Below are positions 1 through 7,849 of a stretch of 64,000 nt of DNA, one piece after another; positions within the stretch are counted from its first letter, which is position 1, and each line of letters opens with the position of its first letter. The stretch is from Gordonia neofelifaecis NRRL B-59395 (GTDB lineage: Bacteria > Actinomycetota > Actinomycetes > Mycobacteriales > Mycobacteriaceae). Under the pieces are notes generated by a model, which was not told where the DNA came from, did not search any database, and saw nothing but the letters and a program-made list of their open reading frames with translations. The translations under genes were made by a program, and so were the position numbers. The stretch lies in NCBI RefSeq assembly GCF_000192435.1, contig NZ_AEUD01000012.1, forward strand, positions 62,001-126,000, written 5' to 3'.

Positions 1-218
1 GTGCCGTCCCGGGTCCCGACCACGGACGACCGCATCGGATGCGTCGGCGCCGCCACCAGGGGGTCGGGGCCGTCCTGGACCGGTTCCGGGTACTTGAAGA
101 CCTCGCGGAGCATCGCTCCGGTGGGGATCGCGAGCTGGGCGGCGGTCGCGCCCGCGATGCCGGCCGCACCGATCAGCCCCCAGCGGCGGACCTTGGCCCA
201 CTTGTTCCCAGTCGTCAT
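1..218 (-). CDS. N-terminal part of an exported or membrane-anchored protein (truncated by window edge)
   Basis: Only the first ~72 codons are present; the gene runs off the left edge. The ATG at 218 overlaps the stop of the upstream MerR gene by 4 nt (ATGA), so the two are probably translationally coupled. The N-terminus has Lys/Arg residues followed by an Ala/Gly-rich hydrophobic stretch (about residues 14-34), as expected for a signal peptide or anchor. The visible end (VVGTRDG) resembles the first strand of some alpha/beta-hydrolases, but that is a guess. No family can be assigned from this fragment. Confidence 0.5.
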   Translation of the reverse strand, partial: MTTGNKWAKVRRWGLIGAAGIAGATAAQLAIPTGAMLREVFKYPEPVQDGPDPLVAAPTHPMRSSVVGTRDG

Positions 219-994
219 TCGTCGCTCTCTTCCGTCGTGCCGGCCGAAGCGCGGCCGCTACCCGCGGCCTGCTGCTTCGTCGCATCGAAATAAGTGGTGG
301 CCTCGCCGATGGCGCGCGAGATCTCGTTGTCGAGTGCTCGACTGAACGTCGACTCGACGATCTCGTGGGCCATCGGCCGAACGGTCTGGATCAGCTCGGC
401 CATCCGGGCCAGTTCGGCCTCGCCGAGGTTCGGCAGATTCTCGTCGAAGTACTTGTCGGTGATGATGGATACGAAGCTGCGAGCGACATCGGTCAGATCC
501 GACTCGACTCGCACCCATCGATCGAGCAGTGCGTCGATGTCGACGCCGCCCTTGACCAGCGCTTCGGCGCCTTCGAGCAACTCCGGGTTGCGGATTGCAT
601 AATGAGCACCGTCTTTGGTGAGCAGCCCCAGCTTCTGGCTGAGGTTGATCGACCGTTCGTCGGCGCCCAGGGTCTTCTTCAATTCGGTGAAGGTGATCGT
701 CGCCGCCCGCTTGATATTGCGGAACCGGCCGCCTTTCGGGGCCGCACGCAGGACGTGCTCCACCTTCATCCCGTAATGCGCGGCGTGCAGCAGTTCGCTG
801 ATCGTCGCGAACGTGTAGCCGCGTTCCAGCATGCGCGAGATCAGATTCAGGCGCACCAGGTGCTCGTCGGAGTACCACCCGGTTCGGCCGCGGATGGTCG
901 GCGGCGGCAGCAGCCCGCGGTCCTGGTAGACGCGGATGTTGCGGACGCTGACTCCGGACACCTTGGCGAGGTCGTTGATTCGGAATTCGCTCAC
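215..994 (-). CDS. MerR family transcriptional regulator
   Basis: 259 aa. The N-terminal winged-helix of the MerR family is plain: FRINDLAKVSGVSVRNIRVY at residues 4-23, followed by the RGLLPPP wing and a YSDEHLVRLNLI segment. About 180 residues follow the DNA-binding domain and carry no cysteine-rich metal site, so it is unlikely to be a metal or redox sensor of the SoxR/CueR type. It lies 19 nt downstream of the DUF2516 gene and overlaps the next gene by 4 nt, so it is probably co-transcribed with both. The ligand is unknown. Confidence 0.85.
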   Translation of the reverse strand: MSEFRINDLAKVSGVSVRNIRVYQDRGLLPPPTIRGRTGWYSDEHLVRLNLISRMLERGYTFATISELLHAAHYGMKVEHVLRAAPKGGRFRNIKRAATITFTELKKTLGADERSINLSQKLGLLTKDGAHYAIRNPELLEGAEALVKGGVDIDALLDRWVRVESDLTDVARSFVSIITDKYFDENLPNLGEAELARMAELIQTVRPMAHEIVESTFSRALDNEISRAIGEATTYFDATKQQAAGSGRASAGTTEESDE

Positions 995-1013
995 CGACGT
1001 GGTCCCCGCGCCC

Positions 1014-1340
1014 TCACGCGTTCTTCCGGAACCAGGTCCGGCCCAGAATCTCGTCGGTCCGCACCCTGACGTCGACGACGTAGACGAGGACGGCGGTGAT
1101 CGCCACCAGGAAGAACATCAGGCCGAAGCCGAGCGAGGCCTGGACCACCCAGATCAGCAGGGTCGACACGGCGAGGACGGCCACCCAGAACGTCTTCGTC
1201 TGGGCGTCGACGGCGGTGAACGCGTCGGGCCGGGTGACGGCTGCGTGCACCAGTGCGACCGCGGCGGTCACTCCGGCGACGACGGTGATCGCGAGCAGGA
1301 TGTACTGCTGCGCATAGATGACGAAGGTAGCGGCACTCAC
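1014..1340 (-). CDS. DUF2516 family membrane protein
   Basis: 108 aa with three hydrophobic segments (about residues 8-33, 48-68 and 71-90), matching the small actinobacterial DUF2516 membrane family (M. tuberculosis Rv0476 type). It sits 9 nt after the XRE regulator gene. In M. tuberculosis the heparin-binding hemagglutinin gene hbhA lies between these two genes; here there is no room for it. Function unknown. Confidence 0.85.
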   Translation of the reverse strand: MSAATFVIYAQQYILLAITVVAGVTAAVALVHAAVTRPDAFTAVDAQTKTFWVAVLAVSTLLIWVVQASLGFGLMFFLVAITAVLVYVVDVRVRTDEILGRTWFRKNA

Positions 1341-1349
1341 GACTCCACC

Positions 1350-1820
1350 TTAATCGCGGACGGTCTCGGCCGAATCGGCCGCGAGCACCTCGGCGACGCT
1401 CGCGGCGGGGGAACCGTCGGCGTCGTCCTGCGCGTTCTCACGGCGGAACGAATCGTAGATCTCGAGCAGCATCTGCTTCTGACGCTCACTGATCGAGCTG
1501 TCCGCGAGCAGTGCGTCGCGCACCGGGCTGGCCGGGCGGGCCTCCAGGATTCCGGCACGCACGTACAGCACCTCGGCGGACACCCGCAGCCCCTTGGCGA
1601 TCTGCGACAGCACATCGGCCGAGGGCTTGCGCAGCCCCCGCTCGATCTGCGACAGGTACGGGTTGCTGACACCGGCGCGTTCGGCCAGTTGCCGGAGCGA
1701 CACCTTGGCGGACAGCCGCTGACTGCGGATGAACTCGCCGATGTCCTGTGCGGCGTTGGCCATGGCCTCGACGGTCCCCGGATCGGGTTGACCGTCCTGG
1801 TGATTCTGATCGGATGTCAT
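1350..1820 (-). CDS. XRE-type helix-turn-helix regulator (Rv0474-like)
   Basis: About 156 aa from the ATG at 1820, which has GGGAGG 11 nt upstream; an in-frame start at 1856 would add 12 unconvincing residues. The HTH_3 domain covers about residues 24-78, with SLRQLAERAGVSNPYLSQIE forming the recognition helices, then a Leu-rich C-terminal part. The order DUF445 - XRE - DUF2516 is that of M. tuberculosis Rv0473, Rv0474 and Rv0476. The regulated genes are unknown; the neighbours suggest an envelope role. Confidence 0.85.
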   Translation of the reverse strand: MTSDQNHQDGQPDPGTVEAMANAAQDIGEFIRSQRLSAKVSLRQLAERAGVSNPYLSQIERGLRKPSADVLSQIAKGLRVSAEVLYVRAGILEARPASPVRDALLADSSISERQKQMLLEIYDSFRRENAQDDADGSPAASVAEVLAADSAETVRD

Positions 1821-1881
1821 GCGAAACTCGTGCCTCCCGCAGTCCATTATCCGCAACCGGCGCTAACAGATGCAAGCGCCC

Positions 1882-3219
1882 TCACGGGAACACGAGCACC
1901 GACACCGTGTAGATGACCAGCCCCGCGAGCGATCCGACCACGGTTCCGTTGATGCGGATGAACTGCAGATCGCGGCCCACCTGGAGCTCGATCTTCCGGC
2001 TCGTCTCCTCGGCGTCCCACCCGCGAACGGTCTCGGTGATCACCGAGATGATCTCGGTGGAGTAGTTGTCGGCCACGTGGCGGGCGGCGCGGACCGTCCA
2101 GCCGTTGAGCTTCGCCTGCAGCGGCTCGTCGTCGCGGATGCGCTCCGCGAGTTGGACCACCGCGTCCGACAGGGAGGTCCGGAGCGTCGACTCGGGGTCG
2201 TCGAGCATCTGCTCGATCACCGCTTTGCCCGCCTGCCAGGCGGTCGACGCCGCGCCGGTGACCTCATCGCGCCCGAGCAGTTCGGTCTTCAGGTTCTCGA
2301 ACCGGGCGATGGTCTCTTGATCGTTCTGCAGTTCCTGCGCGAAGTCGGCGACGAAGTCGTGCATCGCGATCCGCAGCTCGTGCCGGGGGTCGGCGCGGAC
2401 CTTGTAGGTGAACTCGGTCAGCTCGCGGTAGATCTTGTCTCCGAGCAGGTGGTTGACGAACTTCGGCGCCCACGCCGGGCCGTCACGGTCCACCACCCGG
2501 TCGATCAGCGGCCCGCTTCCCAGCGCCCACTCGTGCGCGCGGTCGCAGGCCAGCTGGATGACCGGCTCGAGGCGGTCCTCGGCCACCAACTGTTCGAGGA
2601 TGCGCCCCGCGGGCGGCGCCCACAGCGGCTCCGCGGCCCACTTCAGCACGGCCTGAATGAACCGCTCGACGTCCTCGTCGCGGAGCATCTCCGACCACAG
2701 CTTGAAGACCCTGGACACCTCGTCGTTGACGCGCGGTTTGTTGGCCGGATCGGCGAACCAGGTCGAGATCCGCCTCGGCAGATCGAGCGATTCGACGCGG
2801 TCCTCGACCACCTCGCGGGTCATGAAGTTCTCCTGGATGAACCCGCCGAGCTGGTCGCCGATCTGGTCCTTCTTCCGGGGGATCAGCGCGGTGTGCGGAA
2901 TCGGGAGGCCGAGCGGCTGCCGGAAGAGGGCGGTCACGGCGAACCAGTCCGCCAGCGCGCCGACCATGCCTGCCTCCGACGCCGCCCGGACGAACCCGAC
3001 CCACGCAGCCACGTCGGCTCCGTCGCGGTGTTCGAGCCAGCGCATGCAGAAGTAGATCGCCGCCGCCGCGACCAGCATCCCGGTCGCGACGATCTTCATT
3101 CTCCGCAGGTCACGGGCACGTTTCGCATCGGTCTCGGCCAGTCCCGCGGGCACCGCCGGGGACTTGTCGGGAGTCTGCCGATGGTCCAAGGTTGACGACA
3201 CTCGTCCAGTGTTCCGCAC
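1882..3219 (-). CDS. DUF445 domain-containing membrane protein
   Basis: 445 aa. A transmembrane segment at about residues 41-58 precedes the conserved DUF445 start (GMVGALADWFAVTALFRQPL), followed by a long helical soluble region and a second hydrophobic segment at the C-terminus (about 426-445). This is the arrangement of the DUF445/YjiN family (Rv0473 type), whose biochemical role is not established. The assigned GTG start at 3219 is only 19 nt from the divergent TetR gene; a GTG at 3201 is an alternative. Promoters for both genes must overlap here. Confidence 0.88.
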   Translation of the reverse strand: MRNTGRVSSTLDHRQTPDKSPAVPAGLAETDAKRARDLRRMKIVATGMLVAAAAIYFCMRWLEHRDGADVAAWVGFVRAASEAGMVGALADWFAVTALFRQPLGLPIPHTALIPRKKDQIGDQLGGFIQENFMTREVVEDRVESLDLPRRISTWFADPANKPRVNDEVSRVFKLWSEMLRDEDVERFIQAVLKWAAEPLWAPPAGRILEQLVAEDRLEPVIQLACDRAHEWALGSGPLIDRVVDRDGPAWAPKFVNHLLGDKIYRELTEFTYKVRADPRHELRIAMHDFVADFAQELQNDQETIARFENLKTELLGRDEVTGAASTAWQAGKAVIEQMLDDPESTLRTSLSDAVVQLAERIRDDEPLQAKLNGWTVRAARHVADNYSTEIISVITETVRGWDAEETSRKIELQVGRDLQFIRINGTVVGSLAGLVIYTVSVLVFP

Positions 3220-3238
3220 GAGCTACTAGGGTTTCCAG

Positions 3239-4012
3239 GTGATGCCGAACCCTCCGATACCGACGAGCGCCGCCCGCGCCGCAGTGAATGCGGCCGCGAC
3301 GCTGACCCGTGAGCTCGAACAGCGCGTCCTCACCCCCGCAGTCGAGGCGGTGGCGTCCGACGGACGCAAGCAGCGGTGGGAGAAGCACAAACTGGACCGC
3401 CGCGCCGAGCTGACCGCCGGAACCGTGGAGGCGGTGCGCGTCCTGGGCCCCGACGCCGGGATGGACGACATCGCCCGGCACATCGGGGTGTCGAAGACGG
3501 TGCTGTACCGCTATTTCACCGACAAGAACGATCTGGCCGCTGCGGTCACGCTCACGTACGTGGAGTCGACGATCATGCCGCGGCTGATCGAGGCGCTCTC
3601 CGGCGACATCGGCGACTATCGCCTGGTGCGTGCGGTCATCAGCGTCTATGTCGAGACGGTGTCGTCCGACCCGAATGTTTATCGGTTCACGATGGCGCGG
3701 CCCTCCGGCAGCCGGCCGGTCGCCGCCGAGGCGGAGAAGATCTTCGCCGGGGCGCTCGAGTCGACCCTCGAGGCGCGGCTCGCCGCGCGCGGCGCGCAGA
3801 CCGGTGGCGCCCGGACCTGGGCGCGCGCGATGGTCGGTGCGATCACCCTCGCGGTCGAGGAGTGGATCGCCGTCCCCGACCGAACCTCACACGACATGGC
3901 CGAGGAACTGACGATGCTGGTGTGGAGCGGCCTGGTCGGCATCGTCGGCGCGGGCGGCGACCCGGAGCGGTTCGCGGCCGACCCGCCCAAGTTTCCGCCG
4001 ATCGAGGACTGA
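3239..4012 (+). CDS. madR: TetR family regulator, MadR-like (mycolic acid desaturase regulator)
   Basis: 257-258 aa; the start is GTG 3239 or the ATG directly after it. The TetR DNA-binding domain occupies about residues 50-97, with the helix-turn-helix at 74-95 (MDDIARHIGVSKTVLYRYF). An unusually long N-terminal extension of about 50 residues precedes it. Known: the M. tuberculosis and M. smegmatis orthologue encoded divergently from the DUF445 gene (Rv0472c) represses the desaturase genes desA1/desA2. Inferred: the same role here, from family and identical divergent placement. The desA genes themselves are not in the window. Confidence 0.8.
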   Translation: MMPNPPIPTSAARAAVNAAATLTRELEQRVLTPAVEAVASDGRKQRWEKHKLDRRAELTAGTVEAVRVLGPDAGMDDIARHIGVSKTVLYRYFTDKNDLAAAVTLTYVESTIMPRLIEALSGDIGDYRLVRAVISVYVETVSSDPNVYRFTMARPSGSRPVAAEAEKIFAGALESTLEARLAARGAQTGGARTWARAMVGAITLAVEEWIAVPDRTSHDMAEELTMLVWSGLVGIVGAGGDPERFAADPPKFPPIED

Positions 4013-4061
4013 CCGGCGGGAGGTCACCGACGAACCGGGGCTCGACCGCGACAATGGGACC

Positions 4062-4379
4062 ATGGCTGAAATCGAACTCCCCATGGACGGCGCGCTCGCG
4101 CGCGCGGCACGACATCTGTGCAAGGTCTCCGCACGCACGGTCGCCCGGCGAGCCGGCGTCGAGCCGAAACAACTGCGCCGATACGAGAAGGGCGCGGCCG
4201 CCCTGTCGACCGAGCAGATCCAGCGGGTCTCCGACGCCCTCTCCTACTACGGGGCGATGTTCGTCGCCGAGGACGCGATCGGCGGCGTCGGGGTCCGGCG
4301 CAGGTTCACTCGGACCAACGTGCGGATGATCGAGACCTGGGAGGGCGAGGGCGGGCCCGTCGGCAGCGACGACGTGTGA
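4062..4379 (+). CDS. Small XRE-like helix-turn-helix protein
   Basis: 105 aa, 49 nt after madR on the same strand. Residues about 14-66 form a compact helix-turn-helix (SARTVARRAGVEPKQLRRYE), followed by a short basic tail (VRRRFTRTNVRMIE). There is no ligand domain. It may be co-transcribed with madR. Function unknown. Confidence 0.7.
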   Translation: MAEIELPMDGALARAARHLCKVSARTVARRAGVEPKQLRRYEKGAAALSTEQIQRVSDALSYYGAMFVAEDAIGGVGVRRRFTRTNVRMIETWEGEGGPVGSDDV

Positions 4380-4398
4380 CGGCCGTTCCCCGGCACGG

Positions 4399-5349
4399 TC
4401 ACAGGGTCTCCGGCAGCCCGGCGAGCGTGAAGAGCGCGGGCTCGAAGAATGCGCCGACATGAGCCACCCGGCCGTCGACGATGCTGAGCACGTCCAACTG
4501 GAAGCGGCGCCACACGTCACCGTCCCGCATGTACATTCCCGCGGCGGGCCTGCCGTTGCAGGTGGTCTTGACCATCTTGATGTCACCGGGCCGAGCTGCC
4601 GGGCACTGTGTATCGGTGAGCACGCCGATCTCCTCCGCACCGACGTACCAGCCGGGGAACGGCGGCATCTCCCAGATCGCGTCGGCGGCGAGCACCTCGA
4701 CCACGCCGGGGATGTCGTGCCGCTCGAAGGCCGCGCAGAACTCGTCCCACACCCGCTTCTCGTGCTCGGTCAGCTCCGCCGCCCGCCTTCCGTCGCGCCG
4801 GGTCCCCTCGCCGACGGTCTTGCGTGCCCGCGACAGCGCACTGTTGGCGGCCGCGACCGTCATGTCCAGCGCCTCGGCGGTCTCGGCAGCGCTGAACGCC
4901 AGCACGTCACGCATGATCAGCGCGGCGCGCTGGCGGGCGGGTAGTTCCTGCATCGCCGCGACCATCGCCAACCCGACGGATTCGCTCGCGGTCACCCGCG
5001 CGGCCGGGTCGCCGAGTGCGCCGTCGGGCAGCGGCTGCAACCACAGGATCTCGTTATTCGCGATCACCGGCTCCCGCGGATCGGAGGCCTCCGTGCCGAG
5101 ACCGGTGGGCATCGGCCGGCGGGCGGCGCCCTCCAGCGCGTTGAGGCAGGTGTTGGTCGCGATCCGGTACATCCACGTGCGGACCGACGACCGCGCCTCG
5201 AAGCCGTGGAACGCACGCCACGCCCGCAGGTACACCTCCTGCAGCACGTCCTCGGCGTCGGTGGCCGAGCCGAGCATGTGGTAGCAGTGCACCAGCAGTT
5301 CGGCGCGCAGCGCGCTCGTCGCCGCCTCGAATTCGCGGTCGCCGGTCAT
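4399..5349 (-). CDS. ECF RNA polymerase sigma factor with C-terminal SnoaL-like domain (SigG/SigJ type)
   Basis: 316 aa. Sigma region 2 is at about residues 12-85 (DAEDVLQEVYLRAW) and region 4 at about 140-190 (LIMRDVLAFSAAETAEALDM, then NSALSRAR). Residues about 205-310 form a SnoaL-like (NTF2-fold) domain, the extra domain of the SigG/SigJ group that controls sigma activity in place of a separate anti-sigma factor. No anti-sigma gene is adjacent. The next gene downstream on the same strand is a broken VOC gene, a common partner of this sigma type. Confidence 0.85.
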   Translation of the reverse strand: MTGDREFEAATSALRAELLVHCYHMLGSATDAEDVLQEVYLRAWRAFHGFEARSSVRTWMYRIATNTCLNALEGAARRPMPTGLGTEASDPREPVIANNEILWLQPLPDGALGDPAARVTASESVGLAMVAAMQELPARQRAALIMRDVLAFSAAETAEALDMTVAAANSALSRARKTVGEGTRRDGRRAAELTEHEKRVWDEFCAAFERHDIPGVVEVLAADAIWEMPPFPGWYVGAEEIGVLTDTQCPAARPGDIKMVKTTCNGRPAAGMYMRDGDVWRRFQLDVLSIVDGRVAHVGAFFEPALFTLAGLPETL

Positions 5350-5385
5350 TTCGGTTGTGTCCCTTTCGGATTCAGCAGCGCTCGG

Positions 5386-5860
5386 TCACTGAGCGGCCTG
5401 CTGGGCAGCGTAGGCCTCCGGTCCCGCTTCGACGGCGGCGGGATCCATCCACATGATCTCCCAGCCGTGGCCGTCGAGGTCGTAGAACGAGCTGCCGAAC
5501 ATGAATCCGTGGTCCTCGGTGTCGCCGAACGTCGCACCCGCCGCCACCGCCTTGTCGACGATGGGGGGCACCCCCCGCCACCGCCTTGTCGACGATGGCG
5601 GTCACCTCGTCGCGGCTCTCGGCGCTGAGGCAGAGGATCGCACCGCTCGTGCTCTTGGCGTCGATGATCGTCTTCCCCGGCACGAAGGTCTGGTAGAAGT
5701 CGCGCTTGAGCAGCATCGCGACGATCGTCTCGCCGAGGACCAGGGCCGCGGCGTTCTCATCGGTGAACCGTTCGTCGAAGGAGTACCCGAGCTCGCCGAA
5801 GAACTCACGCGAGGCATCGAGGTCGGCGACGGGCAGATTGACGAAGATCATCTTGTGCAT
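5386..5860 (-). pseudogene. VOC (glyoxalase-fold) family protein, frameshifted by a 34-bp partial duplication
   Basis: The start at 5860 reads a normal VOC domain for about 97 residues (FVNLPVADLDASREFFGELG ... SRDEVTAIVDKAVAGG). The frame is then lost. The expected C-terminal half (AGATFGDTEDHGFMFGSSFY, then DLDGHGWEIMWMDP) is intact in another frame, ending at 5386. Together they would make a ~147-aa protein, the usual family length. The break is a 24-bp direct repeat with a 10-bp GC-rich spacer, adding 34 bp (+1). The original frame would run on to 5372 as nonsense. Either a recent mutation or a sequencing or assembly error. Confidence 0.75.
5541..5598. repeat. 24-bp direct repeat that interrupts the VOC gene
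   Basis: Two identical 24-bp copies (5541-5564 and 5575-5598, each starting ccgccaccgccttgtcgacg) are separated by ggggcacccc. The period is 34 bp, not a multiple of three. Each copy encodes the same part of the VOC protein (IVDKAVA on the minus strand). Confidence 0.75.
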
Positions 5861-5970
5861 GACAGGCTCCTATCGGCTGTGCGGCGACGCTCGGTGCGAT
5901 GCCGTCACAGATATAGACCGGAGCCGGTCGGCGAACTGATCGCTCTGCGCGGAAGATTCTCGAAGAACTT

Positions 5971-6501
5971 CTACAGATCCCGGATCGCCGGGGCGTCGGG
6001 CACGCTGAGCACGACGATCTCGGCGCCCGCCTCGATGGTTCCGCGCTGCACCACTCGCAGGTATGGCCCGACGCGACCGGACTGAGCGAATCGCTTGACC
6101 CAGCCCCGGCCGTCCTCGCCCATCCAGCGCGCGAACGTCTGGCAGGGGATGCGCGGCGAGGTCACCTCCACGACCACCTGCTCGCCGATGCGCCACTGCT
6201 CGCCGACGCGAGCGCCGTTCACGTCGATCCCCACCGTCCGCAGGTTCTCGCCGAAGAGTCCCGGCGGAATGTCGCGGCCGAGTTCGGCGGCCCAGAAGTC
6301 GGCGTCCTCCTGCGCATAGGCGTAGAGCGCCTTGTCCGGACCGCCGTGGTGCTTTCGGTCCGCCTGTACGTCGGCGTACGCGCCGTACTCGCCGATCTTG
6401 ACCGGTCCGACGACCGGACGTTTGTCGATCGCCGTGGTGCCGACGCTGCCCGGGTCCGGGCGGAGTTCCTGCACGACGCAGATAGCGGTGACTGCTGCCA
6501 T
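5971..6501 (-). CDS. MOSC domain-containing protein (YiiM-like)
   Basis: 176 aa. The pattern GPVKIGEYGAYADVQADRKHHGG (residues about 32-54), followed by YAYAQEDADFWAAELG and GLFGENLRTVGIDV, is that of the YiiM branch of MOSC proteins. The likely sulfur-carrying cysteine is in PRIPCQTFARWM. MOSC domains bind molybdenum cofactor and act in Moco-dependent reductions or sulfur transfer; YiiM-type proteins act on N-hydroxylated compounds in E. coli. No molybdoenzyme gene is next to it. Confidence 0.88.
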   Translation of the reverse strand: MAAVTAICVVQELRPDPGSVGTTAIDKRPVVGPVKIGEYGAYADVQADRKHHGGPDKALYAYAQEDADFWAAELGRDIPPGLFGENLRTVGIDVNGARVGEQWRIGEQVVVEVTSPRIPCQTFARWMGEDGRGWVKRFAQSGRVGPYLRVVQRGTIEAGAEIVVLSVPDAPAIRDL

Positions 6502-6531
6502 GCCGGTCAGCGTACTGACCGGGCGATCTCG

Positions 6532-6903
6532 TCAGCCCGCCGCCAGGATCTCGCGCGGATCGAACGTGACCCGCACCTGGGTGATGAGGCCGTCCTCGAC
6601 GTGCGTCCAATTGGCGACGGCGGTCGCGGGGGCGCCCGCCATCCCCAGGTCGAACCAGGTGATGACGTCCGAATCATCGGCCACTCGCGCGCGGACCTCG
6701 AGTGAGTCGGTGCCGGACGCCATGCCCTGCAGGCCGCGAAGGAAGTCGTCGGGACCGGAGGCCTCGCCGAGAACGCCTGCGAAGTGGCAGTCGTCGGCGA
6801 GCAGCGCACGGAGATCGGTGAAGTCCTTGCGCTGCCAGCAGTCGAAGTAGAGCTCGGCGATCTGTCGGGGAGTACGGGTCTGAATCTCTGCCTGTTTGTT
6901 CAT
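6532..6903 (-). CDS. SnoaL/NTF2-like fold protein
   Basis: About 123 aa from the ATG at 6903 (GGAGG just upstream); the longer in-frame start at 6939 is less likely. The pattern IAELYFDCWQRKDFTDLRAL, then DDCHFAG, is that of NTF2-like polyketide-cyclase-type folds, which serve as small-molecule-binding or isomerase domains. It is divergent from the LysR gene with a 70-nt shared promoter region, so it is a probable LysR target. Substrate unknown. Confidence 0.75.
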   Translation of the reverse strand: MNKQAEIQTRTPRQIAELYFDCWQRKDFTDLRALLADDCHFAGVLGEASGPDDFLRGLQGMASGTDSLEVRARVADDSDVITWFDLGMAGAPATAVANWTHVEDGLITQVRVTFDPREILAAG

Positions 6904-6946
6904 ACCTCCACCCTCCACTTCCTGCGTATATACGTCCAACAGCTGG

Positions 6947-6964
6947 TTCTAATACAAAGTAGAA
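6947..6964. promoter_or_regulatory. Candidate LysR operator
   Basis: Interrupted dyad TTCTA-N8-TAGAA, starting 27 nt upstream of the LysR start and between the divergent SnoaL-like and LysR genes. It has the T-N11-A style of LysR boxes. A second short palindrome (CGTATATACG, 6925-6934) lies nearer the SnoaL-like gene. Assignment is by position and symmetry only. Confidence 0.45.
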
Positions 6965-6973
6965 TCAATAGTT

Positions 6974-7849
6974 ATGGAGCTTCATCAGCTGCGGTATCTC
7001 GTCGCCGTGGCCGACCACGGTTCGTTCACCGCTGCGGCCGACGAGCTCTCGGTCAGTCAGTCCGGGGTGAGCGCCCAGATCGCCAAACTGGAGCGGGAAC
7101 TGGGGCATCGCCTGTTCGACCGGTCCGGCCGGCGAGTCACGCCGACCGCGGCGGGCGAGGCGGTGCTCGTGCACGCACGCGCGGCGGGCCGGGCGGTCCA
7201 GGCCGTGCGGACCACAGCAGACGAGCTCGCCGGGCTGGTGCGCGGCCACGTCAGCGTCGGAACGGTGATCGGCTGCACCATTCCGGGCTATCTGCAGGGA
7301 TTCGCCGAGTTCCGCCGCGACCACCCCGACGTCTCGGTATCGGTCGAGGAGGACAACTCGGATCGGCTGATCGCCGACGTGGACCGCGGTCGCCTCGACG
7401 TCGCGGTGGTCGCACACGGACAACAGCTGCCCGACCGGCTCACCTCATGGACGCTCATCCGTGAGCCGCTCGCGGTCGTCGTGCCCGCGGGGCATCGCTG
7501 GTGCGATCGGAATCGCGTATCGCTGTCGGAACTCACCGAGGAAACCGTGCTGTCCCTGCCCGCCGGAACCGGCGTGCGAACCGCGCTCGACGCCACGGCC
7601 GCCGCCGAGCAGGTCTTCGTGACGCCCGCGGTCGCGGCGCACTCCCCCGAAGCCGTCCTGTCGCTCACCGAACTCGGCAGCGGCGTCGGACTGCTCTCGC
7701 CATCCATGGCCGCCGGTCGGTCCGGACTGTGTGCGATCCCCATCGCCCGGTCACGCCGGCTCGCGCTGTCGCTGGTGCGCCGCGCCGACCCCTCCGCCGC
7801 GGCGCGCGTCATGACCGAGGTGCTGGCGCGGCACCTGGCGGGTCAGTGA
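6974..7849 (+). CDS. LysR family transcriptional regulator
   Basis: 291 aa. Canonical N-terminal winged helix (MELHQLRYLVAVADHGSFTA, then AADELSVSQSGVSAQIAKLE, residues 1-60) and a C-terminal effector-binding domain (about 88-290). No Shine-Dalgarno sequence is seen before the ATG, so the mRNA may be leaderless. It is divergent from the SnoaL-like gene and its 3' end overlaps the convergent MFS gene by 7 nt. The regulated process is unknown. Confidence 0.88.
   Translation: MELHQLRYLVAVADHGSFTAAADELSVSQSGVSAQIAKLERELGHRLFDRSGRRVTPTAAGEAVLVHARAAGRAVQAVRTTADELAGLVRGHVSVGTVIGCTIPGYLQGFAEFRRDHPDVSVSVEEDNSDRLIADVDRGRLDVAVVAHGQQLPDRLTSWTLIREPLAVVVPAGHRWCDRNRVSLSELTEETVLSLPAGTGVRTALDATAAAEQVFVTPAVAAHSPEAVLSLTELGSGVGLLSPSMAAGRSGLCAIPIARSRRLALSLVRRADPSAAARVMTEVLARHLAGQ

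Noticed and set aside
1870-3195. 441-residue plus-strand frame
   Set aside because: Exact antisense of the DUF445 gene.
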